Positions 42,742 to 51,803 are shown, counted from the first letter of the stretch. The stretch: DNA of 64,000 nt from Flaviflagellibacter deserti (GCF_042652085.1 NZ_JBHSJF010000006.1:1302001-1366000), one strand, 5' to 3'. Notes: a model not told the origin generated them from the letters alone. A program made the numbers and translations.

Positions 42742-43713
42742 TCAATCGTTTGAAACGGCAACCCCCCAAGGCAGTTCGCCGACCTGAATGGTCTTGATCA
42801 CCTTGCCCGCAGCAACGTCGACGACAGACACGTCGTTCGATACGCCGTTGGTGGTGAGCAGGTATTTTTCGTCCGGTGTGAACGCGAGTTGCCAGACGCG
42901 CTGGCCGACCAGGAGATAGTCTTCCACCGCGTGCGTCGTTCCATTGACGACGGCGACGCGATTGGCCGGACCCAGCGCTATGAAGCCCTTGCTGCCGTCC
43001 TTGGTGATGCGCACGCCGACGGGCTGAATCGATTCCGCCCTTAGGCCCGGGATTTCGAACGTGATCTTCTTCGTCACTTCCCGTTTCACGGGATCGATGA
43101 CGCTGACCGTGCCGCCGATTTCGGCCGAGACCCAGAGCTCCGAGCCATCCTTCTTGAATTCGGCAAAGCGCGGCCGGGAATCGACGAGCACGTTGGCGAC
43201 GATCTCGTGCGTCTGCGTATCGATGAAGTGCGCCATGTTCGTCGTTTCGGACGTATTGACGAGGATCTTGCCGTCCGGGCTCATGCCCATCCCCTCCGGC
43301 TCGACGCCGACCTGCACCTCGGCGACAGGAGCCCGCTTCGCGATGTCGACGACGGTGACCAGGTTGTCGTCTTCGTTGGCGATATAGAGGAGCTTGCCCT
43401 CCGGATCCTGCGTGAAGAGTTCGGGATCGGGGCCGGAGGGCAGCGTGCCCACGATCTCGCGAGTTGCGGTGTCGACGATCTCGACCGTGTCATCGTCGCC
43501 GACGGCGACCAGGAGATGCTTGCCGTCCTTCGTCAGCTCGATGCCGCGCGGCCGCTGGCCGACCTTGATCGTTGCGATGACGGAAAAATTCGCCATGTCG
43601 ATGACCGACACGGTGTTGGCTCCTTCATTCGACACATAGGCCGTGTAGGCGCCCGCCTCGCAAGCGAAAGCGGTCGATAGCGCGGCGCCAAGCGCCACGG
43701 TTCGAAGCTGCAT
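42742..43713 (-). CDS. PQQ-dependent catabolism-associated beta-propeller protein
   Basis: Periplasmic YVTN-type propeller (323 aa) with a signal peptide (about 1-22). Repeats such as AYVSNEGANTVSVIDMANFSV, LLYIANEDDNLVTVVDIAK and LLTTNGVSNDVSVVDVAAGKVI recur about every 42 residues, giving seven blades. The family is tied to PQQ alcohol dehydrogenase clusters. It is 37 bp after the binding-protein gene. Its 3' end is duplicated at 42167-42230. Confidence 0.93.
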   Translation of the reverse strand: MQLRTVALGAALSTAFACEAGAYTAYVSNEGANTVSVIDMANFSVIATIKVGQRPRGIELTKDGKHLLVAVGDDDTVEIVDTATREIVGTLPSGPDPELFTQDPEGKLLYIANEDDNLVTVVDIAKRAPVAEVQVGVEPEGMGMSPDGKILVNTSETTNMAHFIDTQTHEIVANVLVDSRPRFAEFKKDGSELWVSAEIGGTVSVIDPVKREVTKKITFEIPGLRAESIQPVGVRITKDGSKGFIALGPANRVAVVNGTTHAVEDYLLVGQRVWQLAFTPDEKYLLTTNGVSNDVSVVDVAAGKVIKTIQVGELPWGVAVSND

Positions 43714-43750
43714 CTCCCTGTCTCCTCCTTGTTGTCCGGAGTTCGACCAG

Positions 43751-44935
43751 TCATTTCAGCTTGCATTTTGTTTCGGGCCGGTCAAACCCGAGTGTATCGA
43801 GCTCCGAGACTTGGTGCAGGAAGCCCTCCTGCGGGGACACCGACACGACCATGCGGCCGTCGGCCAGCAGAATGGGCTGACGGAGCTGAAGATTCCAGTC
43901 CCGCAATGTCAGCTTCTGACCCTTGAATGCCGCCAGGGAGAAGTCGGGACTCTTGAGATAGCGTGTTATCGTCTGCGGATCGGTCGAAGCAGTCCGCGTC
44001 GCGCTTTCGCCGACCATCCGCACGGCCGACCAAGCCTGAATATCCCGGGCTGTCATGAACCGCGAAAAGCGCTTCTGGAACCGGCTCTGCATCTGAAGAG
44101 CGGCCCACTGATTGTGGGACGCATGCCAGCTGGTCGGAACGAGACCCGCCGACCCCGCGACCGGGCGTGCGTCCCAGGTGCGGAACGGCATGTAGGCGGC
44201 GAACACCTCGCTCTCATCCGCTGCCACCAGCACGTCATAGGCCGGCACGCTCTGCGTGAAGACCGCGATCTTCCGCTGCACCTGAGCGACACCGCTGTCG
44301 GTCTGCCGCGCCCCTCCCGTGTCCTCGAAGATGCGCTCCTCGACGATCTGGGCGCCGAAACGCTTCGCGGCCCGCCGCAGGGCATCGCCATACAGCACGT
44401 CTTTCGGATGCGAGCCGACGACGAGGAACCATTTCCGCCATTTCTTGAAGACGAGATATTGGGCGAGCGCATCCGCGAGCATGGATCGCGTGGGAGCCAC
44501 GTGGATGACGTTCGCTCGGCAGTCCTCTTCGCGGAGCCTGTCGTCCGCCGCTCCGACATTGAAGAGGAGGATGCCCCTGCCCTGCGCCGCGGCGGCGGTC
44601 TTCAGCAACAAGTCCGGATCGAGATCGGCAATGACGAAAGATATGCCCCTATCCGCCATCGCCGTAACCGCTTGCGAGGGATCTTCTCCATCGGCAAGGC
44701 GCGTCTCTTCGATCAGGAAGGCCTGCTTGAGAAACCGACCGGTCGTGTTGTTGTCAGCGACGGCAAGCTCAGCGCCGGCCAACCCGTCGTTTTCCGCGGG
44801 GAGGTCGATCAGGGACAGAGCCTCGCGCGGAGGCGGAGTGCGCAGATAGCCGATCCGGACCTCGTTGACCTGCGCTATGGCTGAAGATGTGAGCGGAGCC
44901 AACATGATCGCAAGGATCAGGATCAGTCGTCTCAT
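43751..44935 (-). CDS. ABC transporter substrate-binding protein, PQQ-dependent alcohol dehydrogenase system
   Basis: Periplasmic type I (branched-chain-like) binding protein of 394 aa, signal peptide about 1-21. EVRIGYLRTPPPREALSLIDLPAENDGLAGAELAVADNNTTGRF is characteristic of the group. The middle has FLVVGSHPKDVLYGDALRRAAKRFGAQIVEE. The ATG at 44935 has a GGGGGAG site. It is the first gene of the operon, divergent from the 138-aa secreted protein gene across 125 bp. Confidence 0.92.
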   Translation of the reverse strand: MRRLILILAIMLAPLTSSAIAQVNEVRIGYLRTPPPREALSLIDLPAENDGLAGAELAVADNNTTGRFLKQAFLIEETRLADGEDPSQAVTAMADRGISFVIADLDPDLLLKTAAAAQGRGILLFNVGAADDRLREEDCRANVIHVAPTRSMLADALAQYLVFKKWRKWFLVVGSHPKDVLYGDALRRAAKRFGAQIVEERIFEDTGGARQTDSGVAQVQRKIAVFTQSVPAYDVLVAADESEVFAAYMPFRTWDARPVAGSAGLVPTSWHASHNQWAALQMQSRFQKRFSRFMTARDIQAWSAVRMVGESATRTASTDPQTITRYLKSPDFSLAAFKGQKLTLRDWNLQLRQPILLADGRMVVSVSPQEGFLHQVSELDTLGFDRPETKCKLK

Positions 44936-45060
44936 CGTCTCCCCCCGGTGCCGGTGTTCAATCCGGTCATTCCGGAAGGAACGAGGAACCCCCGAATTGA
45001 GTTGCAGACAAGGAAGCCAAATTTGCGCGCCTCCATTCCCCTGACAATTAGGAGAGGCCG

Positions 45061-45477
45061 ATGAAAACCACGACATTCATTCTCGCCGCCACCACACTGG
45101 GGTTGGGACTCGGCCCTGCAATGGCTGGCCCGTGTACGACGGAAATCAACAATCTGACGAAGACCCTCTCCGCCAGTGATGCGGGTGCGGGTCCGACATC
45201 CGGAACCGGCTCGTCAGCCGCTTCGTCGGGTCAGCATGCGCCGACCGGCGCAATGGGCAAGCAGGCCGAGGGCAAGGCCACGTCGCCCGCGGACGTGCGC
45301 CGCCAGACGCAAGGTCAGCCAACTGCGGCGGACCAGGCGGCTAGCGGGCGGGCAGCAGCCGAGCCGACCGATGCAAACGCAGCTCTGCAGCGCGCGAGGG
45401 AATTCGATCGGCAGGGCAAGGAAGCTGATTGCATGACCTCTGTCAGGCAGGCGAAGCAACTTTCCGGAGCCAAATGA
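45061..45477 (+). CDS. Secreted Ala/Gly-rich protein upstream of pqqA (138 aa)
   Basis: Exported protein with a signal peptide (about 1-22, ending AMAG). Two cysteines, GPCTTEINNLTKTL at the start and KEADCMTSVRQAK near the end, frame a low-complexity Ala/Gly/Ser/Thr middle (about 40-105). GGAGAGG precedes the ATG. Such proteins occur in Bradyrhizobium-like genomes with no known role. The pqqA gene starts 54 bp downstream, so a shared transcript is likely. Confidence 0.72.
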   Translation: MKTTTFILAATTLGLGLGPAMAGPCTTEINNLTKTLSASDAGAGPTSGTGSSAASSGQHAPTGAMGKQAEGKATSPADVRRQTQGQPTAADQAASGRAAAEPTDANAALQRAREFDRQGKEADCMTSVRQAKQLSGAK

Positions 45478-45531
45478 CCGGGCGGCCGACAATCGACGGT
45501 TCGGGTAGAACAAGCAGACGGAGCATGAAAA

Positions 45532-45627
45532 ATGACTTGGGAAACACCGAAGATCGTCGAAACCGCATGCGGCCTCGAAGTCACGGCCTATACGCCGGCT
45601 GAAGGCCTGGACGACGGCGAAATCTGA
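45532..45627 (+). CDS. pqqA: PQQ precursor peptide PqqA (31 aa)
   Basis: Ribosomal precursor of pyrroloquinoline quinone, the XoxF cofactor. It begins MTWETPKIVE and carries the conserved Glu-x3-Tyr pair, E16 and Y20 in LEVTAY, whose side chains are cross-linked by PqqE. The tail extends 7 residues (GLDDGEI) beyond the TPAE that ends shorter homologues. GGAG lies about 10 nt upstream. No pqqB, C, D or E is in the window. Too short for usual ORF cutoffs. Confidence 0.88.
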   Translation: MTWETPKIVETACGLEVTAYTPAEGLDDGEI

Positions 45628-45989
45628 TCGCCGAACATTGCCGACAGCAATGCCGGCAATGGTCTTGAATAGTACAGCCGCCGCGCGCTCCTGATCTCAA
45701 GTGAGGTCGCGGCGCGCGGGGCTTCAATTTGTGCCTTCGAACAAAGCGATCGCTCCTGGTGGACGTGTCGCATCCTCGGCCCAGCGTCGTCACAGGTGTG
45801 ATCACGCCGTTCGTGTCTTCCGAAACCAAATGCCTGGCTTCATCGCTGGACCGATCCATGTGGCAATCCACTTGTTTTCGGGCAGATCGGGCGTATTCTC
45901 GACTTTGGGCTGAGGTCGCGGTGTGTTCGTGACCCAATCGTCATGAAACCGTCCGTGATCTCGACCTCAAGGTTCGGGAGGAAACGGAG
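45628..45989. other. 362-bp gap between pqqA and the DUF2189 gene
   Basis: No convincing coding sequence. A GC-rich inverted repeat, CCGCGCGC ... GCGCGCGG with about 25 nt between the arms, lies near 45681-45720 and may end the pqqA transcript. The remainder presumably holds the promoter of the cytochrome/oxidase operon; no clear -35/-10 pair was recognised. Confidence 0.4.
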
Positions 45990-46847
45990 ATGACGATCCG
46001 AAACCCCGTTGAATGGGGTTATGACGCGATCCGCGAAACGGTTCATGGCCTAGGCCATACTGCCCACGACTGGAAGAGGCCCAGAGAAGCACTGAGCGAC
46101 ATTCCCGTGGTGCAACGCATCACCGCGGCGGACATACGCGACGCACTGTCGAAGGGGCTCGCGGATTTTGGCGCCTGTCGGACAGACGTCATTTTCATCG
46201 CCTTCGTCTACCCCCTGGCAGGTCTCGTTTTGGCGCATGTGGCGCTGCACAACGAGATGCTTCCGCTGCTGTTTCCCCTCATTTCTGGTTTCGCGCTGAT
46301 CGGTCCGTTCGCAGCTGCCGGTCTGTACGAGATGAGCAGAAGGCGCGAGCTCGGACTCGAGGTCTCATGGTCCGACTCCATGGCCGTGCTCAACCGGCCA
46401 TCGTTTGGGGCGTTCGTCGGGCTGGGATTGTTGCTGACCGCGATCTTCGTGGTCTGGCTGGCAGTTGCCATGGGCATCTACTGGCTCATTTTCGGCGCAC
46501 ATATGCCGGCTTCCATCACTGACTTCGCCCGTCAGATATTCACCACGTCCGAGGGTTGGGCGCTCATGATCGTTGGCGTCAGCGTCGGCTTCCTGTTTGC
46601 TCTGCTCGTGCTGACGATCAGCGTGGTGTCGTTCCCGCTCCTTCTCGACCGCAACGTTACCCTGAGGACGGCGATAGAGAGTTCCGTACGGGCCGTCATG
46701 ATGAACCCCGGACCGATGCTGCTCTGGGGAATGATCGTCGCGTGCGGCCTTGTCCTCGGCACGATCCCGCTCCTGCTGGGGCTGATCGTCGTCATGCCGG
46801 TTCTCGGTCACGCAACATGGCATCTTTATCGCAAGGTATTGCAATGA
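45990..46847 (+). CDS. DUF2189 membrane protein
   Basis: Integral membrane protein of 285 aa with about six helices (around 65-85, 92-115, 145-170, 195-220 and two near the C-terminus). The N-terminal cytoplasmic part has IPVVQRITAADIRDALSKGLADF, typical of DUF2189, and FPLISGFALIGPFAAAGLYEMSRR. GGAGGAAACGGAG precedes the ATG. Its stop overlaps the cytochrome c start (ATGA), linking it to the oxidase operon. Function unknown, possibly oxidase assembly. Confidence 0.88.
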   Translation: MTIRNPVEWGYDAIRETVHGLGHTAHDWKRPREALSDIPVVQRITAADIRDALSKGLADFGACRTDVIFIAFVYPLAGLVLAHVALHNEMLPLLFPLISGFALIGPFAAAGLYEMSRRRELGLEVSWSDSMAVLNRPSFGAFVGLGLLLTAIFVVWLAVAMGIYWLIFGAHMPASITDFARQIFTTSEGWALMIVGVSVGFLFALLVLTISVVSFPLLLDRNVTLRTAIESSVRAVMMNPGPMLLWGMIVACGLVLGTIPLLLGLIVVMPVLGHATWHLYRKVLQ

Positions 46848-47296
46848 CGGAAAAAAGCGACGTTGACATCTACGGCGGTTGTCCCTGGGGCGCCCGCTGG
46901 CGCCCCGCCCTCCCACTCACAGCACTTGCGATTGCCTTGCTTTTCACCGCCGAGGTCCGGGCACAGGACGCGGCGGCGGGCGAGAAGGTCTATGCGGCCT
47001 GCCGCGCCTGCCATCAGGTCGGGCCTACTGCGAAAAACGGCGTCGGCCCGACTCTCAACGGGCTCTTCGGACGCGTCTCCGGCAAGGTCGCCGGATACGC
47101 CTATACGGAGGCAAACAAGACAGCGCATCTGACTTGGGACGAGCCGACCTTCACCGAATACATCAAGAACCCGAAGGCCAAGATCCCGGGAACGAAGATG
47201 ACCTATGCCGGTCTCAAGGACGACCAGAAGATCAAGGATCTGATCGCCTATCTGCATACGTTCGACAGCGCACCCGTCACGCTGATCAAGGAGTAA
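46844..47296 (+). CDS. Cytochrome c (c550-type)
   Basis: Exported or membrane-anchored mono-heme cytochrome of 150 aa. An N-terminal hydrophobic segment (about 22-40) is followed by the class I cytochrome fold: CRACH heme site near 56-60, GVGPTLNGLFGR and the methionine ligand in PGTKMTYAG near 122. It probably delivers electrons to the oxidase encoded just downstream, a natural acceptor for XoxG. Confidence 0.93.
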   Translation: MTEKSDVDIYGGCPWGARWRPALPLTALAIALLFTAEVRAQDAAAGEKVYAACRACHQVGPTAKNGVGPTLNGLFGRVSGKVAGYAYTEANKTAHLTWDEPTFTEYIKNPKAKIPGTKMTYAGLKDDQKIKDLIAYLHTFDSAPVTLIKE

Positions 47297-47326
47297 AAAC
47301 AAAAAAGACGGGCCGGGAGGTGAGCG

Positions 47327-48157
47327 ATGTTCGCCGCGGTGATGCTCGTAGTGGTCGCGCTGGGCTCGGTGTTGTTTCACTTCCTGAGCCCGTGGTGGTG
47401 GCCGCCTATTGCCTCGAACTGGAAGTACATCGACGACACGATCCTGATCACCTTCTGGATCACCGGCGTGGTGTTCGTCGCGGTGTTGCTGTTCATGGCG
47501 TATTGCGTGTTCCGCTTCCGCCACCGGCCCGGCAATGTCGCAAGTTATGAGCCCGAGAACCGCAGGCTCGAGTGGTGGCTGACGGTGGTGACCGGCGTCG
47601 GCGTCGCGGCGATGCTGACGCCCGGCCTGTTCGTATGGGACCGGTTCATCAACGTTCCTGCGGAAGCCACGGAGGCCGAGATCGTCGGCCAGCAATGGCA
47701 ATGGAGCTTCCGCCTGCCGGGGCCGGACGGGAAGCTCGGTACGTCCTCGACCAAATTCATCACCACCGAGAACCCGATCGGGCTCAATCCCGACGATCCG
47801 AACGGCAAGGACGATGTCGTCGTCCAGGGCGCCGAACTGCATTTGCCGGTCGGCAAGCCGATCAAGGCGCTGCTTCGATCGGTCGATGTGCTGCACAATT
47901 TCTATGTGCCGGAATTCCGCGCGAAGATGGACCTGGTGCCCGGCATGGTCACCTATTTCTGGCTGACGCCGACGCGGACCGGGCAGTTCGAAATTCTCTG
48001 CGCCGAGCTCTGCGGCGTCGGCCATCCGATGATGCGCGGTCAGGTCGTGGTTGAGGAGGCGGTCGCCTACCAGGACTGGCTCGACAAGCAGACGCGACCG
48101 GTGCTGGCCGACAACGACACCGCCCCCGCCAATAACAAGAATGAGGAAACGCGATGA
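47327..48157 (+). CDS. coxM: Cytochrome c oxidase subunit II (CoxM-like)
   Basis: Electron-entry subunit of a heme-copper oxidase, 276 aa. Two membrane helices (about 5-25 and 42-65), then a periplasmic CuA domain. The ligands are the His in VLHNFYVPEF and CAELCGVGHPMM (two Cys, Glu, His, Met). GGGAGG precedes ATG 47327. The operon order II-I-III-III'-IV matches the alternative oxidase CoxMNOP of Bradyrhizobium. The stop overlaps coxN as ATGA. Confidence 0.93.
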   Translation: MFAAVMLVVVALGSVLFHFLSPWWWPPIASNWKYIDDTILITFWITGVVFVAVLLFMAYCVFRFRHRPGNVASYEPENRRLEWWLTVVTGVGVAAMLTPGLFVWDRFINVPAEATEAEIVGQQWQWSFRLPGPDGKLGTSSTKFITTENPIGLNPDDPNGKDDVVVQGAELHLPVGKPIKALLRSVDVLHNFYVPEFRAKMDLVPGMVTYFWLTPTRTGQFEILCAELCGVGHPMMRGQVVVEEAVAYQDWLDKQTRPVLADNDTAPANNKNEETR

Positions 48158-49926
48158 CCGAGATCCCGCTCGGGCCCGGCGGCATGTCCGCCGATGTCGA
48201 GGACGTCGAGCTCTATCATCCACACAGCTGGATCACGAAATACGTCTTCGCGCAGGACGCGAAGGTCATCGCCATCCAATATTCGCTGGTTGCGCTCGGG
48301 GTCGGCCTGATCGCGCTAGTTCTGTCGTGGCTGATGCGGCTGCAGCTCGGCTTCCCGGGCGTGTTCGAGTTCATCGACGCCGACCGCTATTACCAGCTCA
48401 TCACCATGCACGGGATGATGATGGTGGTTTACGTGCTGACCGCGCTCTTCCTCGGCGGCTTCGGCAATTACCTGATCCCCCTGATGGTCGGTGCGCGGGA
48501 CATGGTGTTCCCGTACGTCAACATGCTCAGCTTCTGGGTCTATTTCCTCGCGGTCCTGATCCTGGTCGCGAGCTTCTTCGCGCCCGGCGGCCCCACCGGC
48601 GCGGGTTGGACCCTCTACCCACCGCAGGCGATCCTCGCCGGCACTCCGGGCCAGGAATGGGGCATCGTCCTGATGCTCGTCTCGCTGATCGTCTTCATCA
48701 TCGGCTTCACCATGGGTGGCCTGAACTATGTGGTGACGGTCCTGCAGGGACGTGCGCGCGGCATGACTTTGATGCGGATGCCGCTGACGGTCTGGGGCAT
48801 CTTCACCGCGAGCGTCATGGCGCTGCTGGCCTTCCCGGCATTGTTCGTCGGCGCGGTGATGATGCTGTTCGACAAGCTGCTCGGCACGAGCTTCTTCATG
48901 CCGACGCTCTATTCGATGGGCGAACAGCTCAAATACGGCGGCGGCAGCCCGCTCCTCTTCCAGCACCTGTTCTGGTTCTTCGGCCACCCCGAGGTCTACA
49001 TCGTCGCCCTGCCCGCCTTCGGCATCGTCTCCGACCTCATCAGCGTGCATGCGCGGCGGAACATCTTCGGCTACCGCATGATGGTATGGGCGATCATCGC
49101 CATCGGGGCGCTCAGCTTCGTCGTCTGGGCGCACCACATGTATGTGAGCGGCATGAACCCCTATTTCGGGTTCTTCTTCGCGACGACCACTTTGATCATC
49201 GCGATCCCCACCGCGATCAAGGTCTACAACTGGGTGCTGACGCTCTGGCGGGGCGACATCCATCTGCGGACGCCAATGCTGTTCGCGCTGGCGTTCATAG
49301 TGACCTTCGTGAACGGCGGACTGACGGGGCTGTTCCTCGGCAATGTCGTCGTCGACGTGCCGCTGTCGGACACGATGTTCGTCGTGGCGCATTTCCACAT
49401 GGTGATGGGCGTCGCGCCGATCCTGGTCATCTTCGGTGCGATCTATCATTGGTATCCGAAGGTGACGGGCCGGCTGCTCGACGAGACGCTCGGCAAGATC
49501 CACTTCTGGATCACCTTCCTCGGCGCCTACGCGATCTTCTTCCCGATGCACTATCTCGGGCTGATGGGCGTGCCGCGCCGTTATCACGAGATGCTGGAAT
49601 CGACGACTTACCCAGCCTCGGCGCATCAGTTGAACATCTTCATCACGATAGCGGCGCTGATCGTTGGCGCGGCCCAGTTCATGTTCGTGTTCAACCTCGC
49701 CTGGAGCCTGTTCCGAGGCCGCGAGGCGGACGGCAATCCGTGGGGTGCCGCCTCGCTCGAATGGCAGACGCCGGAGACGCCGCCGCCGCATGGAAATTGG
49801 GGTCCGCATGTCCCGGTCGTCTACCGCTGGGCCTATGACTACAACGTGCCCGGCGCCGCGCGGGACTTCATCCCGCAGAACGAGCCGCCGCCGGCTGTCG
49901 TCGCGATGCAGGGGCATTCGCCATGA
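48154..49926 (+). CDS. coxN: Cytochrome c oxidase subunit I (CoxN-like)
   Basis: Catalytic heme-copper subunit, 590 aa with twelve membrane helices. CuB and cross-link: WFFGHPEVYIV (Glu of the D channel plus His-Tyr) and WAHHM. Heme ligands in VVAHFHMVMG. The D-channel entrance Asp is in MVGARDMVFP; K-channel Thr/Lys in TTLIIAIPTAIKVYNW. So it is an A1-type oxidase. It overlaps coxM and coxO by 4 bp each. Confidence 0.96.
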   Translation: MTEIPLGPGGMSADVEDVELYHPHSWITKYVFAQDAKVIAIQYSLVALGVGLIALVLSWLMRLQLGFPGVFEFIDADRYYQLITMHGMMMVVYVLTALFLGGFGNYLIPLMVGARDMVFPYVNMLSFWVYFLAVLILVASFFAPGGPTGAGWTLYPPQAILAGTPGQEWGIVLMLVSLIVFIIGFTMGGLNYVVTVLQGRARGMTLMRMPLTVWGIFTASVMALLAFPALFVGAVMMLFDKLLGTSFFMPTLYSMGEQLKYGGGSPLLFQHLFWFFGHPEVYIVALPAFGIVSDLISVHARRNIFGYRMMVWAIIAIGALSFVVWAHHMYVSGMNPYFGFFFATTTLIIAIPTAIKVYNWVLTLWRGDIHLRTPMLFALAFIVTFVNGGLTGLFLGNVVVDVPLSDTMFVVAHFHMVMGVAPILVIFGAIYHWYPKVTGRLLDETLGKIHFWITFLGAYAIFFPMHYLGLMGVPRRYHEMLESTTYPASAHQLNIFITIAALIVGAAQFMFVFNLAWSLFRGREADGNPWGAASLEWQTPETPPPHGNWGPHVPVVYRWAYDYNVPGAARDFIPQNEPPPAVVAMQGHSP

Positions 49927-50615
49927 CGGGTGCGCTACTCTTCTTCGCCGCGGTCGGCGTCGTCGCAGGCTGGTGGATGTCGCGGCAGCGGCTGATGGCC
50001 AAGCCCTGGCTGGAACAGGGCGTGATCGACGAAGCACCTCGCACGGTTCCGCTCGCGAAGATCGGCCTCGGCGTGCTCCTAGTAGGGCTCGGCTCGCTCT
50101 TCGCACTGTCGATCAGCGCCTATTCGATGCGGATGCAATTCTCCGATTGGTCGTCGCTGCCGATGCCGGCGCTGCTCTGGCCGAATACGGCGCTTCTGCT
50201 CCTCAGCAGCGTGGTCCTGCAGGGCGCGAAGCGGGCCGCGGACCGTTGGGACATCCAGAGCGTGAAGATCGGCCTGCTGACGGCCGGCGGCTCGACCCTC
50301 GCATTCGTCGTCGGGCAGTTCCTCGCCTGGTGGCAGCTTGACGAGGCCGGCTATGTGCTGGCCGGCAATCCCGCGAATTCGTTCTTCTATCTTATCACCG
50401 GGCTACACGGACTGCATGTGCTGGGCGGCCTGGTTGCCCTCGCCCGCACCATGTACCGGACATGGTTGAGCGACGATGTCCGGGCCGTTCGGCTCAGCGT
50501 CGAGCTTTGCGCGATCTATTGGCATTTCCTGCTCGCCGTCTGGCTCATCCTGTTCGCCCTCCTGACGGGTTGGGCAGCCGATGCGCTCGAGCTCTGCCGG
50601 CAGCTTCTCAGCTAG
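49923..50615 (+). CDS. coxO: Cytochrome c oxidase subunit III-like protein (CoxO-like)
   Basis: Subunit III-family membrane protein of 230 aa with about six helices. The family region is FFYLITGLHGLHVLGGLVALARTMYR and ELCAIYWHFLLAVWLILFALLTGW. The N-terminal helix is followed by a loop unusual for subunit III (LMAKPWLEQGVIDEAPRTVP). It is followed by a second subunit III gene, as in CoxMNOP operons. Confidence 0.9.
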   Translation: MTGALLFFAAVGVVAGWWMSRQRLMAKPWLEQGVIDEAPRTVPLAKIGLGVLLVGLGSLFALSISAYSMRMQFSDWSSLPMPALLWPNTALLLLSSVVLQGAKRAADRWDIQSVKIGLLTAGGSTLAFVVGQFLAWWQLDEAGYVLAGNPANSFFYLITGLHGLHVLGGLVALARTMYRTWLSDDVRAVRLSVELCAIYWHFLLAVWLILFALLTGWAADALELCRQLLS

Positions 50616-50628
50616 GGAGAAATCGCGG

Positions 50629-51348
50629 ATGGCCGACATTCCCCTGACCCACATCCAGACCGAGACGATGCCGGCCGGCCTGAAGGGGATCGCGGCCGAC
50701 CTGTCGTCGGACCAGCAGGCGTTCAAGAACGTTTCCTGGGGGAAGGCCATGATCTGGATCTTCCTTCTCAGCGACACCTTCGTGTTCAGCTGCTTCCTGA
50801 TCGCCTACATGACGGCCCGCATGTCGACCTCGGTGCCGTGGCCCAATCCGAGCGAGGTCTTCGCGCTGGAGATCGGCGGCGTGACGCTGCCGCTGCTCCT
50901 GATCGCGATCATGACCTTCGTGCTGATCAGCAGCAGCGGCACGATGGCAATGGCGGTGAACTACGCCTATCGGCGCGACAGGCGCACCACGGCGATCCTG
51001 ATGCTGGTTACCGCTTTGCTTGGTGCGGCCTTCGTCGGCATGCAGGCGTTCGAATGGACCAAGCTGATCCACGAGGGCGTCAGGCCATGGGAAAATCCGT
51101 GGGGAGCGGCCCAGTTCGGCTCGGCCTTCTTCATGATCACGGGCTTCCACGGGACGCATGTGACGTTCGGCGTGATTTTCCTGCTGATCGTCGCCCGGAA
51201 GGTCTGGCGCGGCGACTTCGACCGCGAGGCCAAGGGCTTCTTCACCAGCCGCAAGGGCCGTTACGAGGCCGTCGAGATCATGGGCCTCTACTGGCACTTC
51301 GTCGACCTCGTCTGGGTTTTCATCTTCGCCTTCTTCTATCTGTGGTGA
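50629..51348 (+). CDS. coxP: Cytochrome c oxidase subunit III (CoxP-like)
   Basis: Second subunit III-family protein, 239 aa, with five to six helices. Family signatures: SDTFVFSCFLIAYMTAR, GMQAFEWTKLIHEG, FMITGFHGTHVTFGVIFL and IMGLYWHFVDLVWVFIFAFFYLW. ATG 50629 with GGGAG about 11 nt upstream. It ends 8 bp before the subunit IV gene. Confidence 0.93.
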   Translation: MADIPLTHIQTETMPAGLKGIAADLSSDQQAFKNVSWGKAMIWIFLLSDTFVFSCFLIAYMTARMSTSVPWPNPSEVFALEIGGVTLPLLLIAIMTFVLISSSGTMAMAVNYAYRRDRRTTAILMLVTALLGAAFVGMQAFEWTKLIHEGVRPWENPWGAAQFGSAFFMITGFHGTHVTFGVIFLLIVARKVWRGDFDREAKGFFTSRKGRYEAVEIMGLYWHFVDLVWVFIFAFFYLW

Positions 51349-51356
51349 GAACAGAC

Positions 51357-51692
51357 ATGACACATGCCGTGACCGAAAAGGCGGAAGGCCAGCATCATCC
51401 GATCAAGCTCTATCTGATCGTCTGGGGCTGGCTGTTCGTGCTTAGCACGTTCTCGTATCTGGTCGATTATTTCGGCGTTCAGGGGCCGATGCGGTACACT
51501 CTCATCCTGACCTTCATGATCCTGAAGGCGGGCCTGATAGTCGCGGTCTTCATGCACCTCGCCTGGGAACGGCTCGCACTCGTCTACGCGATGCTCGTCC
51601 CGGTCGGCGCGGTGCTCGTCTTCGTCTGGATCATGGTCGAGGAGTCGGGCTACACGCTCTTCACCCGAGTGCTGTTCCTGAACGGGTCGTGA
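51357..51692 (+). CDS. Cytochrome C oxidase subunit IV
   Basis: Small three-helix subunit of 111 aa at the end of the oxidase operon. YLIVWGWLFVLSTFSYLVDYF, LILTFMILKAGLIVAVFMHLAWE and LVYAMLVPVGAVLVFVWIM are the three membrane segments; the MHLxWE motif is typical of prokaryotic subunit IV. ATG 51357 is used. No heme A synthase, CtaB or CtaG is linked, so the operon depends on assembly genes elsewhere. Confidence 0.88.
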   Translation: MTHAVTEKAEGQHHPIKLYLIVWGWLFVLSTFSYLVDYFGVQGPMRYTLILTFMILKAGLIVAVFMHLAWERLALVYAMLVPVGAVLVFVWIMVEESGYTLFTRVLFLNGS

Positions 51693-51717
51693 GCGAAGGC
51701 GGCAGCACAGCGGGGTG

Positions 51718-51803
51718 TGGTGCGGGCGGCGGGGGTCGAACCCGCATATCCAGAGGATGAGGGATTTTAAGTCCCTTGTGTCTACCAGTTCCACCACGCC
51801 CGC
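51718..51803 (-). tRNA. tRNA-Leu(UAA)
   Basis: 86 nt, including a genome-encoded CCA. The acceptor stem GCGGGCG pairs with CGCCCGC, the T arm has GGTTCGA, and the anticodon loop CTTAAAA gives anticodon UAA. A variable arm of class II size is present. It lies just after the oxidase operon on the opposite strand. Confidence 0.97.

Noticed and set aside
46826..50106. Long minus frames (465 and 596 codons) over the oxidase operon
   Set aside because: Shadows of coxMNOP; His/Arg-rich without domains.
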